From Larix kaempferi (Eukaryota; Streptophyta; Pinopsida; Pinales; Pinaceae), in contig BSBM01000140.1 of assembly GCA_027924585.1 (NCBI GenBank), positions 7,146,001 to 7,210,000 of the forward strand: a stretch of 64,000 bases of DNA. The letters are read 5' to 3'. Below, piece after piece: positions 32,649 through 44,647 of the stretch. Each line of letters opens with the position of its first letter. Position 1 is the stretch's first letter. The translations under genes and the position numbers were made by a program. The notes under the pieces are model-generated. The model made no database searches. It was given only the letters and a program-made list of their open reading frames with translations, and had not been told where the DNA came from.

Positions 32649-32660
32649 GCTCTGATACCA
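32649..32660 (-). other. Primer-binding site, initiator tRNA-Met (7.2-kb copia)
   Basis: The minus strand reads TGGTATCAGAGC directly after the 5' LTR, the standard plant copia PBS. A leader of about 0.5 kb separates it from gag. Confidence 0.95.
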
Positions 32661-33260
32661 TGTTAAATTTTGAGCATTAATTCATTATACTCTAGGATAT
32701 TTGCTAAGAGAATAACATATACAGTATATCAATGCATGACAATCACAATATGACAAGCATCACGAGAATCAAAAGCATAAGAGACAAGAGACACAGAGTT
32801 TCCGTGGGGGAAACCCTAAGTTGAAAAACCCCACAACTTCCTCAGAGATAGAGAGAGCAATGGCTCAACCAAAATACAACCAAATAACACTGAGATAGTC
32901 TCCTAGCAGATGATCCTCCTCTTCCTCACTAGTGCGCCACTTCTGAGAGTGAGAGTGAGTTATTTTTCCGAGTGAGTAAAATAGAGATCTCCTATCTCTA
33001 TTTATACTCACCTTTTTGCCCAGTGACCTTATGGGGACGACTTGTCTAGTTAGATACATCCACATTATATTATATATAATTCTGGGCCGACCACACATGG
33101 TGGTCTAATAACCCATCGGCAAGTACACACACTTGCGACACTTGTCAATCCACATGACGACACTTCCTTATAGAGGAATAACACATCTCTTATAAGGATA
33201 CAATAAATATATATAAAATACACAGATGAAATTCATTCCGAAGTTACATATACATCAACA
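32661..33260 (-). repeat. 5' LTR of the 7.2-kb copia element
   Basis: 600 bp, partner of 26084-26683. It contains CTCTATTTATACTC (plus strand 32994-33009), whose complement carries a TATAAATA TATA-box candidate in the minus orientation. Confidence 0.95.
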
Positions 33261-34520
33261 CCACCTGTCCCGACCAAGTTTCCTTTTGACATTCCAAAGT
33301 TCGAAGGCAAGACTGGGGAGGATCCTGGTGATCATGTGACTACTTTCCATCTCGGGTGCTCTTCTATTTCATTGAACGATGATTCCATCAGATTGAGGCT
33401 CTTCTAGAGAACCTTGACCAGTGCTGTAGCTAAATGGTACATTGAACTGCCCGCAACTACTTATGGCACCTTTTGGGATCTAGATACTGTTTTTTTGAAT
33501 CACTTCCAACTTCCTGTCCGGTATGATGCCGGTACAGATATTCTGTCAACCTTTTGACAGAACAAAGCCACTCACTTATATGACCATATTCAGGAGTGGC
33601 GAAGGAGGAAGAGGCTCATTAAAGCTGACACCCCTCCAAAGTTCTTATTAGAGTGGTATCTCAAATCACTCCTTCCTTACATTTCTAAGGAAGTAGCAAC
33701 TTCTGGGGTTTCCTCCGAACAAGAAGTTATCCTTAGAACCCAGCAGCTTGATCTAGTATACGCTTATTCTAGGCTCTTATATGATATTATTCCCGACACA
33801 CCGAGTTCTAACACAGATCTAGGTAAACCTAAGCCTGGACCACATGCCAATGGCATTGTGGGTTCAGTAGATTCTGTAGCGTTTGATGCTTTAATGAAGT
33901 AGCTTGACGCCTTGTTTGTCAAACAATATGCTGCAGAATCAACTTCAGTTGCATCCTCCCCTTCGCAAACGAAATCTGTACAACAAGTGCAGACAAATCA
34001 AAAGGGCCCTCGGTACCCCAACAACAAAAAGAACGGAAAGAAAGGGGAGGGGAACCACCAAAAGCCCAAAAACACAGAAAATGTCAAGGAGGGAAGAAAG
34101 GAGAAAAAGAAAGTGAAGTTTCCTTGCAAACTATGCAAAGAGGATCACCTTACCCATCAATGCCCTCTAATGGAAGAAGCCCAGAAGCTGCTCCATGGAA
34201 AGAAACCAGCTGTCTTAAAAGACCCATTCCCTCATGGGCAAGGTTCAGTTTCTGGCAACTCTAGTGCTGGGGGCACTCATCATACCTCATCTATTGATCA
34301 GTCGTTTATTAATATGGTTAATTCAGACTCGCTTTTCCAAATTCGAGCTATAAATTATACCTTTGTCCGCAAGAAAAGGATGTTCCCGAGTCATCTTCCC
34401 CTCTCCACATCAAGAGACCGGTGTATTCGTTGTCGAAGATCCCGAAAGGTGTCTTCAAATGGGTTGTTCACAACCCCAACGCATGAGCTTCCCCCAACTA
34501 CAATGTTGTGGAGGATTTAA
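33261..34520 (+). pseudogene. Ogre-like gag pseudogene, C-terminal part
   Basis: Continues the gag split by the copia element. One frame runs from the target site with stops at 33405, 33555 and 33900. It reads KFPFDIPKFEGKTGEDPGDHVTTF, AVAKWYIELP, FLNHF, then KALLE-like WYLKSLLP, a typical retrotransposon gag core. A Lys/Asn-rich basic region and a zinc knuckle follow (C-K-L-C-K-E-D-H-L-T-H-Q-C, about 34128-34166), with spacing CX2CX3HX4C, one residue shorter than the usual knuckle. The tail is low complexity and loses the frame around 34400-34520. Confidence 0.87.
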
Positions 34521-34689
34521 CCCAAACTCCCTGTGCCATGTCCACTTTAGAAGTACTGAAGAGTTGTCCATTACAATGCAGTGCACTTCTTGCAGCGATT
34601 GGGAGCATAGACTCATCCAATATGATTTCGCATTTTGATATGAACAATATCAAACCCCGGTTTTCATACCACGTCTCTCTCTAAATAGA

Positions 34690-35233
34690 GGTAGTTCATG
34701 GTCCTAAGACCATTGGGTGAGCTATTGTAAATGAGGGCACGTCTACGTGCATAATGTCCATTTCTTTCTGGAAGGCTTTGGGCTCACCCGAATTATCCCC
34801 CTCAAACACCTTGCTTACCGCCTTTGATGGAATATCTTTCCATCCACACAGAGTCCTACCATCATTTGATGTTGAACTTGCGGGTAAGTTAGTGTCTGTA
34901 GAGGTTGAAGCTCTGGATGCTTCTCTTGACTACAACTTGTTGTTAGGTAGGAACTGGACGTATGCGATGCAAGCAGTGCCATCGACCATTTTCCGAGTTT
35001 TAATGTTCCCTCACGAAGGCAAGATCATCATAGTTGATCAACTTTCGTTTTCTCGGAAAAACAACCAAACTTCATCGGATTCAACAATTTCATTGGTTGA
35101 TCAGTCTCACCTAGCTACTGAGAATTTAGGAGCAGGGCTCTATGGGTCATTAATGGGAACTTTTGACCTACTTTCTCCTATTCATTTTATTGGTTCTGGG
35201 GAGTGTTCATCATCTGATATTTTCACGATATGA
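34690..35233 (+). pseudogene. Ogre-like aspartic protease, active-site Asp lost
   Basis: The protease that would cut the polyprotein. The motif region reads IVNEGTSTCIMS, whereas the active-site consensus of this lineage, from memory, is VDEGAS. Asp is therefore replaced by Asn, a single G-to-A change (about 34730). The downstream sequence (LSPSNTLLTAFDG, VELAGKLVSVEVEALDASLDYNLLLGRNWTYAM) is the characteristic Tat/Ogre protease fold, including LDYNLLLGR. The frame ends at a TGA at 35231 and continues in the same frame at 35237. Confidence 0.85.
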
Positions 35234-36280
35234 CCAATGACAGATCCATGGGTTCTTACCATAGAATTAGAACCAGTCGTGACCCTATCTGTTGCAGAGG
35301 TGGCTTACTTAGATTCACAACATGTTGTAACAAAACATATCGTGACTCCATTGGTCTCTACTGAGTCAGATATGGACTATGCCCCGGCATGGTCAATAGA
35401 ATCCATCCACTCTTTTGATTGTCTTGATACTGTTTTTCCCTCTAATGAGGCCATTTTGGAAGCAATGATAGGCCTGGACCATCCTTGGGAACACATGCAC
35501 CACAGGTCCTATTTTCTTCCCGATCTGGACAAGATAGAGAGAGGTGAGTTTTCTATGAGACCCGGTGGTAATGCTGATTTGTACGCTATCCATTCTACTT
35601 CAAAATTTGTTTATACCGAAGGGAATATGGAAAATATATCGAGAACTATTCCGATCAACATTTCCATCAAACCTGGAGTCATGGAAAACCTTTTCATTGG
35701 AGTAGACTGTTCTCCTGAGGAGATTATTTTGTATACCAATCTGTTTAAGGAATTACATGATGTTTTTTACTGGTCATACGAGGAGATCCCAGGCATCGAC
35801 CCTACCATCATTGAGCATGTCATCACAACTTATCCAAATGCTAAGCCTGTGAGATAGAAACTTCATCCAGTCAAACCTCGAAAAGCAGCTTCCATCAAGG
35901 CAGAAGTCGACAATTGCTCAAAGCCGGATTCATCTATCTGATTGCTATGACAGAATGGGTTTCAAATCCTGTTTCGGTAGATAAAAATAAATGAACCATT
36001 CGAGTCTGCACAAACTTTTGGGACCTAAATAAAGCTTGTCCTAAGGACAACTGCCCCACACCATTCATAGACTAGATTATTGATGTGTGTGCGGGCCATG
36101 AAATGTTTTCATTCATGGATGGATTTTCAGGGTATAACTAGATACAGATTAAACCTGAAGACCAGCACAAAACAAATTTTATTTGTTCTTGGGAGACCTT
36201 CACTTACTGGAAGATGCCATTTGGCTTGAAGAATGCTGGAGCTACCTTTCAGCATGCAATGAACTTTTCTTTCATGATAT
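35234..36280 (+). pseudogene. Ogre-like linker and truncated reverse transcriptase
   Basis: The linker (35237-35857) ends with LFKELHDVFYWSYEEIPGIDPTIIEHVI and AKPVR, a standard RT entry. RT then decays through several stops and at least one frameshift but still shows AMTEWVSNPV, CTNFWDLNKACPKDN, SFMDGFSGYN, IKPEDQHKTNF and MPFGLKNAGATFQHAMNFSF. The gene stops at about 36280, before the YLDD box. RNase H, integrase and the 3' LTR are absent; LTR-like sequence begins there. Confidence 0.87.
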
Positions 36281-37690
36281 TGTTGGGCGTGGCCCAAGTG
36301 GGCATGTTTTTGCTAAAGTACAGTTTTGTGAACTACGCAATGCGAGCTGTGGAGTCAGATGGTATAGTTTTGGGTGTGCAAAGTTCAGATCGAAAGGGAA
36401 GTTTTTCATAGTTTAGTTGGTGCGCAGTGCCAGCGCATCAGCTATTTTGGTTAAAAGTATAGAGGAAGGTCGAGCTGCAAGAGTGACCTACTTTGGGTAG
36501 GAAGCAAAGTAAAGTTAGAGGAAAGTGACCTGTCTAAGAGAGTGGCTGCAAGCAGTTGAGAAGCTAGGCCACTAAGTCGGCGACGACAGGTAGGTTAAAG
36601 GGGCGGAAAGAGACAAGCCACAATGTAGTTGTAACCATTTTGTTGATGACTACGACTGTCAGAAGGGTGTTAGAGCCATGAGTGGCCCATTAAGGCGACC
36701 GAAGCAAGTGGAGTAAACTGTTGATGGAGACAGGCAGGGTGGCAGGTAACCGCACCAGTTTTGAGAACCTTAGGGTTTTTGGGCCTATGCATTATAAAGA
36801 CATGACCTACAGGCATGATCTATAAGGCACAATTTTGTAAGGGAAAGGGTTAATGTTGGAATGTAATTGCTGAATCCGAGTGATACTATGTTGTATAGCT
36901 GAAATCCATTATAAAGGCTCTACAAGCTGTGTGTGCAGAGACCTATTGAGAGTGAAGAGAGTCTACAGCTGAGTGAGTAGACTAGAACTGTTGTACCCTT
37001 CCCAAAGACTAATACAACACAGTTCCTATGGACGTAGCTCCCATCCTAGGGGTGAACCATGTTAAATTTCTCTGTTGTGTGATTGTTTACATGTTTGCAT
37101 CTGTTAATTGTTTACTTTGAATGCTTAAGATCTTGCTTATCAGTTTATGTGTTTACTTTTCTATGCTTTTGCCATAAGGAATGAGATGGGAATGATATGT
37201 TAAGTTTCGCATGTATGGATGAATGCTAGATGCCTAAATATTTCTAATTCTATGAATGCATACATCGGTTGGACAATCACTTAAATAAATAAGATCCTCA
37301 TAGTGCGCAATATACTGTGTTATCATTTTGCACGAGTCTTAAGACAAATCACCTAAGGAAATAGTGGATGCACAAGAATTGTTAAGTACAATTAATTGGA
37401 CTAGTTAAGTTTCGAAGAGGTAGTGCAGTTTCCAGTTGCGCTACCCTGTTATTGAACTTTCACTGAACGGCGCAGTCCCTGTATGCGTGAGTTGCACAGG
37501 CCTTTTGGCTTGTAGAAGTATTGACTGCGAAGGGATTAAGTTCCGCATAGACCAAAAGCATGGGTGAAGAATTTTAGAGGTAAAATCAAAATCTAAAATT
37601 TTCAAGATAACTCACCCAAACACCTTTGCATTTATTAAAATTGGGGGCTCTCGTGCTTAGCTAAGCATGGGACCTATTGTGGCTACAAAA
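36281..37690 (+). repeat. LTR-like block abutting the truncated RT
   Basis: Starts TGTTGGGCGTGGCC exactly where RT homology ends and finishes near ...GGCTACA. This is followed by TGGTGACTGGCTGGGAAG (37693-37710), which resembles a degraded tRNA-Arg PBS. The length (about 1.4 kb) and TG...CA ends suit an LTR. No second copy is in the window and no target duplication can be tested, so this is provisional. No coding frame. Confidence 0.4.
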
Positions 37691-39046
37691 AATGGTGACT
37701 GGCTGGGAAGAACCAGTTATCTCTGCAATCAAATCCATCTAAAGACAACATGTCGATCAACCGATTTCTTGAAACTCAATTCAAAGAAAATACTCAAAAG
37801 ATAACAACCAACAAACAATGAACATGAAAATGGATAGATCTCAACAATGACCATTTTAAAGATAACACTCATCCGATAAGGATATTTAGAGAGTAATACC
37901 GAATCTTTACCATGATGTAATCATTGAAAACCAGCTTGTGTTGAACCTGAGAAAAACCTCAAAAATGCTCATGGATATCCTAATTACAGATCGCCTTGGT
38001 TTATTAATTATATTTATATTCAGTGATCCTCTATGGATTATATATATACTCCTTTATCTTTTCTTTTGTCTTTTATTTCCCTCTTTTTTTTTTTATACAT
38101 AAAACCTTGTTGATACGAGACCACTGTACTGACTTGGTGATCAAATGAAACAATGCAATCCACAGGCCTGATCTGGAAATTGGTCAAGCTAGCTCGATGA
38201 CGAGACTCCTTGTCTTCTGGTTGTAAAGCCAAAAGAAATTATCATGGCTTGGTGACCATATTGTGATAAATCCAGTCCAAGATCAAACCCATGATCATAG
38301 CAGGGTTGGCTTGTGATAAGACCCCCCTGTTGTTGTATACAAAAAAAATCCCATGAAAAACAAAACAATTTATTTTGGCATAAGGTACAAGGCATTACCA
38401 TGGCTTGGTGACCATATAGTGATAATGTTACTCACCAGTGCTTTGCGGATCATGAATGGACTGACCTGTAATAGGATCTTCCACCTTCTAGCAGAACTGA
38501 ATGTCATCTTCCAAGTGTGGTGGCTTCATGTGAAGATGGCATTCCACTTTAAGCACCTATGAACCTAATGGGATGGCTTGATACCAAGACCACCCACCTT
38601 ATAACTTATAATTTTAAACAAAATTCATATTCAAACTGATTGTAAAAGGATCCATGAGCAATCAAAACTGGTCAGGTTATTATGATATGTCATTCAACCA
38701 TGAAACACCAGATAGAGAAATGATGACCATCCTCCATACCTCAATTACACAAATAAAGCATGGTGAAAGATAATGATCAAAGTGAAAAGTATCCAAAGGA
38801 ACTGCACTTATTTGACTGTTTATTCTTCAGAGCAAATTCTAATCAAAAGATAGAAAGTAAGATTAATAACAATGCTGAAACTTCAGAAGCGATTGTTGCT
38901 AAGAAACGTGATCATAAGCCATTACCACAAGTGTGAAGCCTTATAATGAAAACCAAAACAAAACAAGAAAACCAATCAAAATGTCAATGAAATAAAACAA
39001 ATGATTAAAAAACAAACCACACCTATGTACAAGTGCACTAGATTGT
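37691..39046. other. Non-coding 3' region of the minus-strand Tat element
   Basis: No gene. A diverged direct repeat (CATGGCTTGGTGACCATAT) appears at about 38244-38262 and 38399-38417, with weaker relatives near 38130, 38305 and 38570. By position it holds the 3' non-coding end, and perhaps the 3' LTR, of the element at 39047-64000. I could not match it to the 5' LTR fragment at 63633-64000. Confidence 0.4.
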
Positions 39047-40390
39047 TCAAACAAAATAATTTTTGAGAAGAGACACATTCACTGGGAAGGTGTCTACAAC
39101 TCCCTTTAGCATCTGTAATCAAACAGTGCTGGGACCAATCTTTTCTATAATAATGAAAGGTCCTAGCCAAAGGAACTGAAACTTGGTGTACTGATTCTTA
39201 TCTTTACGTTGCTTATCCCACCTTAGAACCAGATCACCAAAATAAAATTCCTTGTCAGATGAATATTTTTCATCAAACCATCTCTTCACCATCTGTTGAT
39301 GATGATACAACCTGTTCTTGGCTATTTCCCTGTCCTCCTCTAGCTTCAAGAGGGTGTCAATTCTTTGCTAGAGGGGAGAAGAATCATCTTCTTGGGCATA
39401 CTGGGCCAATTGTAGTGAAGGAATGGTAAGATTAGTGGGAAGGATGGCTTCTTTTCCATAAACCAAACAGTAGGGAGAATTTGCAATTGATGCTTTTGGG
39501 GTAATTTGATCTGCCCATAATGCATTATACAACTGTGTGTGCCAATCTCTGTGATGAGAAGCTACAATCTTCTTGAGAATGTTTATCAGGTTTTTGTTCG
39601 ATGACTCAGCCAAACCATTACCTTGAGGATAATAATTGGCAGAAAACTTAAGCTTAATCCCCATCTCAAAGGCATATTTAGTTATATCGATTGAAGAGAA
39701 GTAGGATGCATTATCGAAAACTAAGTACTCTGGAGCGCCAAAGCGTGTGATGACCTGCATATCAAGGAAAGAGATTAATTGGGAAGCGTTACATTGTTTA
39801 AGAGGAGATGCCTCCACCCATCTAGTGAAATAGTCTGTGGCTGTGAGGATATACTTATGTTGGAGGGATGAAGGAGGGTTTATAGGCCCAACAAAATCCA
39901 GTCCCCATTGTTGAAATGGAAACTGAATTGTAACCGGTTGTAGAGGAAATGCAAGTTTCCTAAACTTCCCTGTGCATTTCTGGCATGGCTCACACTTCCT
40001 CACATAAGCATAAGCATCTTTAAACAACATGGGCCAATAATATCCGACCCTAAGAATCTTTTGTGTTGTAGTCTCTCCTGAAAAATGGCCTCCAGCAGGA
40101 CCTGCATGAAATTGAAACAAAATGTCATGAGTTTCATGTTTTTCCAAGCATCTAAGAAATACTCCATCATAATTTTTTCTAAAAAGAACTTGATCAATGA
40201 ATTGATAAGGAGCAGATTTCAGTCTTAAAGCCCTTCTTTTCTTAAAATCAATGGTTTCAGGAGAAAACCCATGGTTCAGGAAAAATATGATATCGTCGTA
40301 CCATTTCGATGTCGGGGAATCAATAACATTAACAAGACCTAGGGGAATTTCTTCCTCCTGATCCCATTCGAACTGCTACTATGCAGGGTC
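39047..40390 (-). pseudogene. Tat-like integrase (outer element)
   Basis: Would insert the DNA copy into the chromosome. It has an H/C zinc-binding N-terminus (FHAGPAGGHFSGETT, then CEPCQKC) and a core with an intact triad: Asp in WGLDFVGP, Asp in LVFDNASYF, Glu in GLAESSNK. A C-terminal domain follows with WFDEKYSSDKEFYFGDLVLRWD and WLGPFII. A TAG at 39368 and a TGA at 39119 interrupt one frame, and the second stop again sits where relatives have Cys (compare STFCLQT at 4880 on the plus strand). The true end is the TGA at about 39047. The frame differs from RT because of the deletion upstream. Confidence 0.92.
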
Positions 40391-41540
40391 ATTGGATTGT
40401 CATGCTTTTGAGTTAAGACGGCTGCATAAGAAAAATCAGTGGCAAAAGTATAAAGAATGAAATCCTTATAAAAATATGGGGACATGAGAGCAAGAGCTTC
40501 TGCAATGGCCTTTCAAATTCGGATAAGCACATCTCTCTGTTCCTGCACCCAAGTAAACTGCACATCTTTCTTGACCAAAAGTTGTAGTGGTTTAACAATC
40601 TAGGCAAAATTTGGTACAAATCTACGTACAAAATTAATATTACCTAAGAAGGATTGCATTGCTTCGCGCGAGCCTAGTAAACCAATCTTTAAAATAGCCT
40701 CTGTACATTCAGGATCGATAATCATACCTTCTTTCGAAACAATGAAGCCCAGAAGTTTTCATTATGTTACTGCAAAAATAGATTTCTTCAGGTTGAGAGA
40801 AATACCAAATTTCCTGCAGTGATCAAAAACTTGTTTCAAAGCAAACACATGTTCATGTCATTTTTTAGAGTAAATAGTGATATCATCAAGGTAAACTACA
40901 ATAGAATTATGCATTAACCCTCAGAAAGCTATATCCATAGCTCTCTGAAAAGTATCTCCTTCATTGATTAGCCCGAAAGGCATCCGTCTATAGGAAAAAG
41001 CACCCCATGGGGTCCTAAAAGTTGTTTTCAATTGATCGTCTGGGGCAACCACGACCTGGTTATACCCCAAAAAACCATCTAGGGGAGAAAACATCTCTGA
41101 CCCTGCTACCTTTTGAAGAATTTTCTCCATTGGTGGAACATGATAGTTGTCTTTCTCAGAAGCTCGATTTAGGTTCCTGAAATCGACACACAGTCAAATT
41201 TCCCCGCTTTTCTTATGGACATGTACTAAGTTAGCGATCCATTGAGTTTTCTTAACCGGAAAGATAATTCAAGTAGTGAGCAGCTTCTCCAGCTCCTTTT
41301 TTACAGAAGGCTCCAAACCGGGGTGCATCTTCTGCAGCTTTTGTTGAAATGGCTTAACCTCTGGTTTCATGGGTATATTATGAAACATGACGCTAGTGTC
41401 AAACATTTTCAACTCGTCATATGTCCAGGCGAAAACATCCTTATACTGTTTACACAATGCCATAATGACTCTGCGTTCTTAAGGGGTACAATCAACTCCC
41501 AAAATAATGAAACGAGGTTCCTATTTGGTGCCTAGATTGA
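40391..41540 (-). pseudogene. Tat-like RT and truncated gypsy RNase H (outer element)
   Basis: Starts with the RT entry (YKDVFAWTYDELKMF, KPFQQKLQKMHPGLEP) and proceeds through CVDFRNLNRASEKDN, FLGYNQVVVAPDDQLKTTF and MPFGLINEGDTFQRAMDIAF to an intact VVYLDDITIYS box near 40890. Stops break it several times (41269, 40921 and others). The gypsy RNase H begins DFILYTFATDFSYAAVLTQ (about 40430-40480) and then about 130 residues are missing at roughly 40385-40400, where the text jumps to the pre-integrase region. Phe stands where the first RNase H Asp should be (YTFAT for YTDAS). Confidence 0.88.
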
Positions 41541-42349
41541 CCCTCTCATAGTTCAAGGATGAGCTGTGAGTTTTACAATTAGTTTGATATTTGAACTTGT
41601 CGTGTAAATTGTAAAACTTGTCTAGATTGATCATAAACTTCGGGATGACGTTTGAGGAATCAGTGAGAGACTTTTCGTGTTCTGCTTCATCGATGGCCAT
41701 GTCTTGAAACGTATCCTAAGAAGTGAGGAAGTTGAGTATCTGTCGATCATCATCAAACACTTTCCAATTAGTCACATTATCCGGAATGGATGGTCTGTAC
41801 ATCAATTCGATAGAAAAAGTTTGAGGAGATAGACCTTCTAGAAGGATAAGTGTAGACGTTTTATTTGCTAATAGGTCTACATCAAAATTTTGTGACCTGG
41901 GAACTGATTTAATATTCAATGTCGAAAATGAGTTGGTTAGATCCCTTACCAACTTTTGATAATTAGCCAAATGCAGAGATAAGCAATGTATTTGATTCCT
42001 GACTTGCTTGACTATAATTTCAGAGTCTCCATAGCATTCTATTGCTTGTACACCTAAATCAATGGCCTTCTTGAGCCCCTGCACAAGAGCTTCATATTCG
42101 GCTACATTATTAGTGCAATTAAATTCTAACCTGCAGGAAATCATGATTTTCATTCCTTTAGGATTGATAAGAACACAACGCGCTCCAGCTCCTTCCTTAG
42201 ACTTGGAGCCATCGAAAAATAAGGTCCATGAGACAGGGTCTAATCTAAAATTCATATTCACATTATATACATTATGCACAATTTCACCAGAAAAAGGTAC
42301 AGAAGTGACCTAAGTGATATGTGATTCGTTTCGGATGCTGTCTTCTGGT
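41541..42349 (-). pseudogene. Archaeal-type RNase H and linker upstream of RT (outer element)
   Basis: A second RNase H domain lies before RT. The four acidic residues of the fold are all visible: Asp in WTLFFDGSKSKEGAGA, Glu in NNVAEYEALVQGL, Asp in CYGDSEIIVKQV, and Asp in RSQNFDVDLLA. A linker follows (FMINLDKFYNLHDKFKYQTNCKTHSS, then VNLGTK) that matches the linker of the plus-strand pol at 2040-2170. Stops are at 41716, at about 42312 and in the linker (41524). The frame runs straight through the GAGAC target site into the protease at 52023. The RNase H would remove RNA from the RNA-DNA hybrid and may have taken over from the damaged gypsy RNase H. Confidence 0.92.
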
Positions 42350-42354
42350 GAGAC

Positions 42355-43055
42355 TATTAAATTTTCATAATTTACATCAATCTGATCTAGGATCTTAACT
42401 GAGAGAACAACATGTACAACAAATCTATAGCATATCAATCATGGACACAATAATGCAAGCACACAAGAGACACAGAGTTTACTTGGGGAAAAACATAAAG
42501 GTGAAAAACCCTAATAACTTCCTCAGAGATAGATAGAGAAATGATACAACCAAAATACAAGAGATAGTCTTCTCCTAGAAGCAGAGCCTCCTCCTCCACA
42601 AGTGCACCACTCTCCCAAGTGTGAGTGAGAGAATAGAATGTATAAAATGAGAGAGACACACTCTCTATTTATACACTATATTGACTTGACATTTACTCAA
42701 CTAGGTCGGCCTCATTTTAACCACTTAACATAATGTTGACTGGGACGACCCCCACTAGGGTGGTCTAATAACCCTTTGACCCACATGGACGACCCCCAAT
42801 AGGGTTTTCTAATAACCCTTTGAACCACATGACTTATACAAGGCCGACCCCAACAAGGTGGTCTAATAACCCATCAAGTATAAGTTATGACACTTACAAT
42901 ATAAATGACGACACTTTTGTATAGAGGAATAATAACATCTTTATGGGAATAAAAACACTTCCGTATAGAGGAATAATACCATCTCAATCGGAGTATAAAA
43001 TACATATATGAAATACATGGGTGAAATACATTTCGAAGTTACATATACATCAACA
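42355..43055 (-). repeat. 3' LTR of the decayed copia
   Basis: 701 bp, TATTAAATTTTC...CATCAACA. It contains three degenerate copies of a GGTGGTCTAATAACCC-GACC unit at 42750-42880, one more than the partner LTR. Followed by the polypurine-tract complement CTCCCTCTTAAC. Confidence 0.93.
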
Positions 43056-44647
43056 CTCCCTCTTAACTAGGAAGGTATTTCTCGACACAGATCTGTTAGC
43101 ACAAGTCTTCTTCTCTGGATCATCATCAGCGAATCATCATCGTCGAATCATCATCATCGTCACTGCTGCTGCTATCTCAATCAATCTATGAATATACTCG
43201 CCATAGGAAGCTCTACAGAGCTAGTCCTTTTTCATATTGGATGTAGGCCCACCACCTGCAGGTCTTCATCATCTGTGCGAACAGTCTGATAGAGGTGGCC
43301 CCTCAGGACTAAATTTATGTGCGGATGCAATACCAGAAAGAGTATCCCAGGAACATTTATGTGACTAAGCATGACCGGCAAGATCTCCCAGGATTGATTA
43401 CATGCATCTCCTCCACAATACCTTTAAAGAGCATCCCAGGAACATTTATGTGTCGTAGCATGACCGGCAAGATCTCTAAAGAGCATCCCAGGACTTATTA
43501 TGAGCACACAGCTCAACCTATCTGATCTCCAGAACTGATTACATGTGGATAGACAAAACCTTTAAAGAGCATCCCAGGAACATTTATGTGCCACAACACG
43601 ACCGGAAAGATCTCTAAAGAGCATCTTGGGACTAATTACGAGCACACAGCTCAACCTCTCGGATCTCCAGGACTGATTACATGTCTCTGTAGTAATACCT
43701 CATCCCAGGATTGATTATGAGCACATAGCTCAACCTATTGGATATCTGATCAATGATTACATACTACATAGCAATACCGGAAAGAGTATCCCAGGAACAT
43801 TTATGTACCACAGCACGACTGGCAAGATCTCCCAGGACTGATTACATGCTATTTTCACAACCTGCCACATATCATCTCTGATCTCCAAGTATCAACCTGA
43901 TACTCATGATCCAATGGATCATCATCACACAAAGCATCATCTTGATGCTCATGATCACACTGATCATCATCATTGTACCATCCTGATACATATCATCTCG
44001 AGCAACACCCTGAAGTTCGTTATCATGATCATCCTAATCATACAATGAATCCACCGGATGCATAGAAAGTATCTACCTGATACATATCATCATACATGAT
44101 CCACCTGATCATACAGTGTATCCACCTGATACAAATACAAATACATGGTCCAAGCATCCAACATGATTCATATACAAAATACATACAATGATCCAACTGA
44201 TCATATCCAGCATCCAACATGATGCAAACATACATAAATGATCCAACTGATCATATCCATCATCCAACATGATGCATATATACATAAATGATCCAACTGA
44301 TCATAACAAGCATCCAACATGATGCATATACATATACAGAGTAGTAACTGGAGCATCATCCTGATTCTCATCATCCATGATCCTCCTGATCATCATAGCA
44401 TCGTCCTCTTCAGATCATCTCATCGTCCACGAATCATAGCCCAGATGCACATCATTCAGCACTTACACCACCGACATGGGAGAACACATCTACCACCATT
44501 CGGGGAAGGCTCCAGCCCTTACTTTTTCACCATGGGAGAACACATCTACCACCATGTGAAAAATGGATCAGTAATTACATCACGACCAAGGGAGAACACA
44601 TCAACCATGTCAGAAAAGCTCATGTGCATCTGCATCTTCCAGACTCA
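43056..44647 (-). repeat. Repeat-rich 3' non-coding domain, copy A
   Basis: Homologous to the 3' domain of the 7.2-kb copia: an array of units with AAGAGCATCCCAGGAACATTTATGTG and GACCGGCAAGATCTC motifs (43320-43870), then GATCAT/ATGATCC-rich sequence (43900-44420), then three copies of a GGGAGAACACATC motif (44478-44610). Plus-strand frames here exist only because of the repeats. Confidence 0.8.

Larger units (their letters stand above)
26084..33260 (-). mobile_element. Full-length, mutated Ty1/copia retrotransposon (7.2 kb)
   Basis: A 7,177-bp element on the minus strand with 600-bp LTRs (26084-26683 and 32661-33260) and a perfect target duplication CCACC (26079-26083 and 33261-33265). It has a tRNA-Met PBS, gag, protease, integrase, RT and RNase H, then an unusual 1.37-kb repeat-rich 3' non-coding domain. 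The LTRs differ at about 24 of 600 positions by eye. Coding capacity is broken by one nonsense codon in gag, two frameshifts and another stop, so this copy is not autonomous. It interrupts the gag of an Ogre-like element. The copia element at 42355-52022 is related: shared LTR motifs, leader and 3' domain. Confidence 0.96.
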
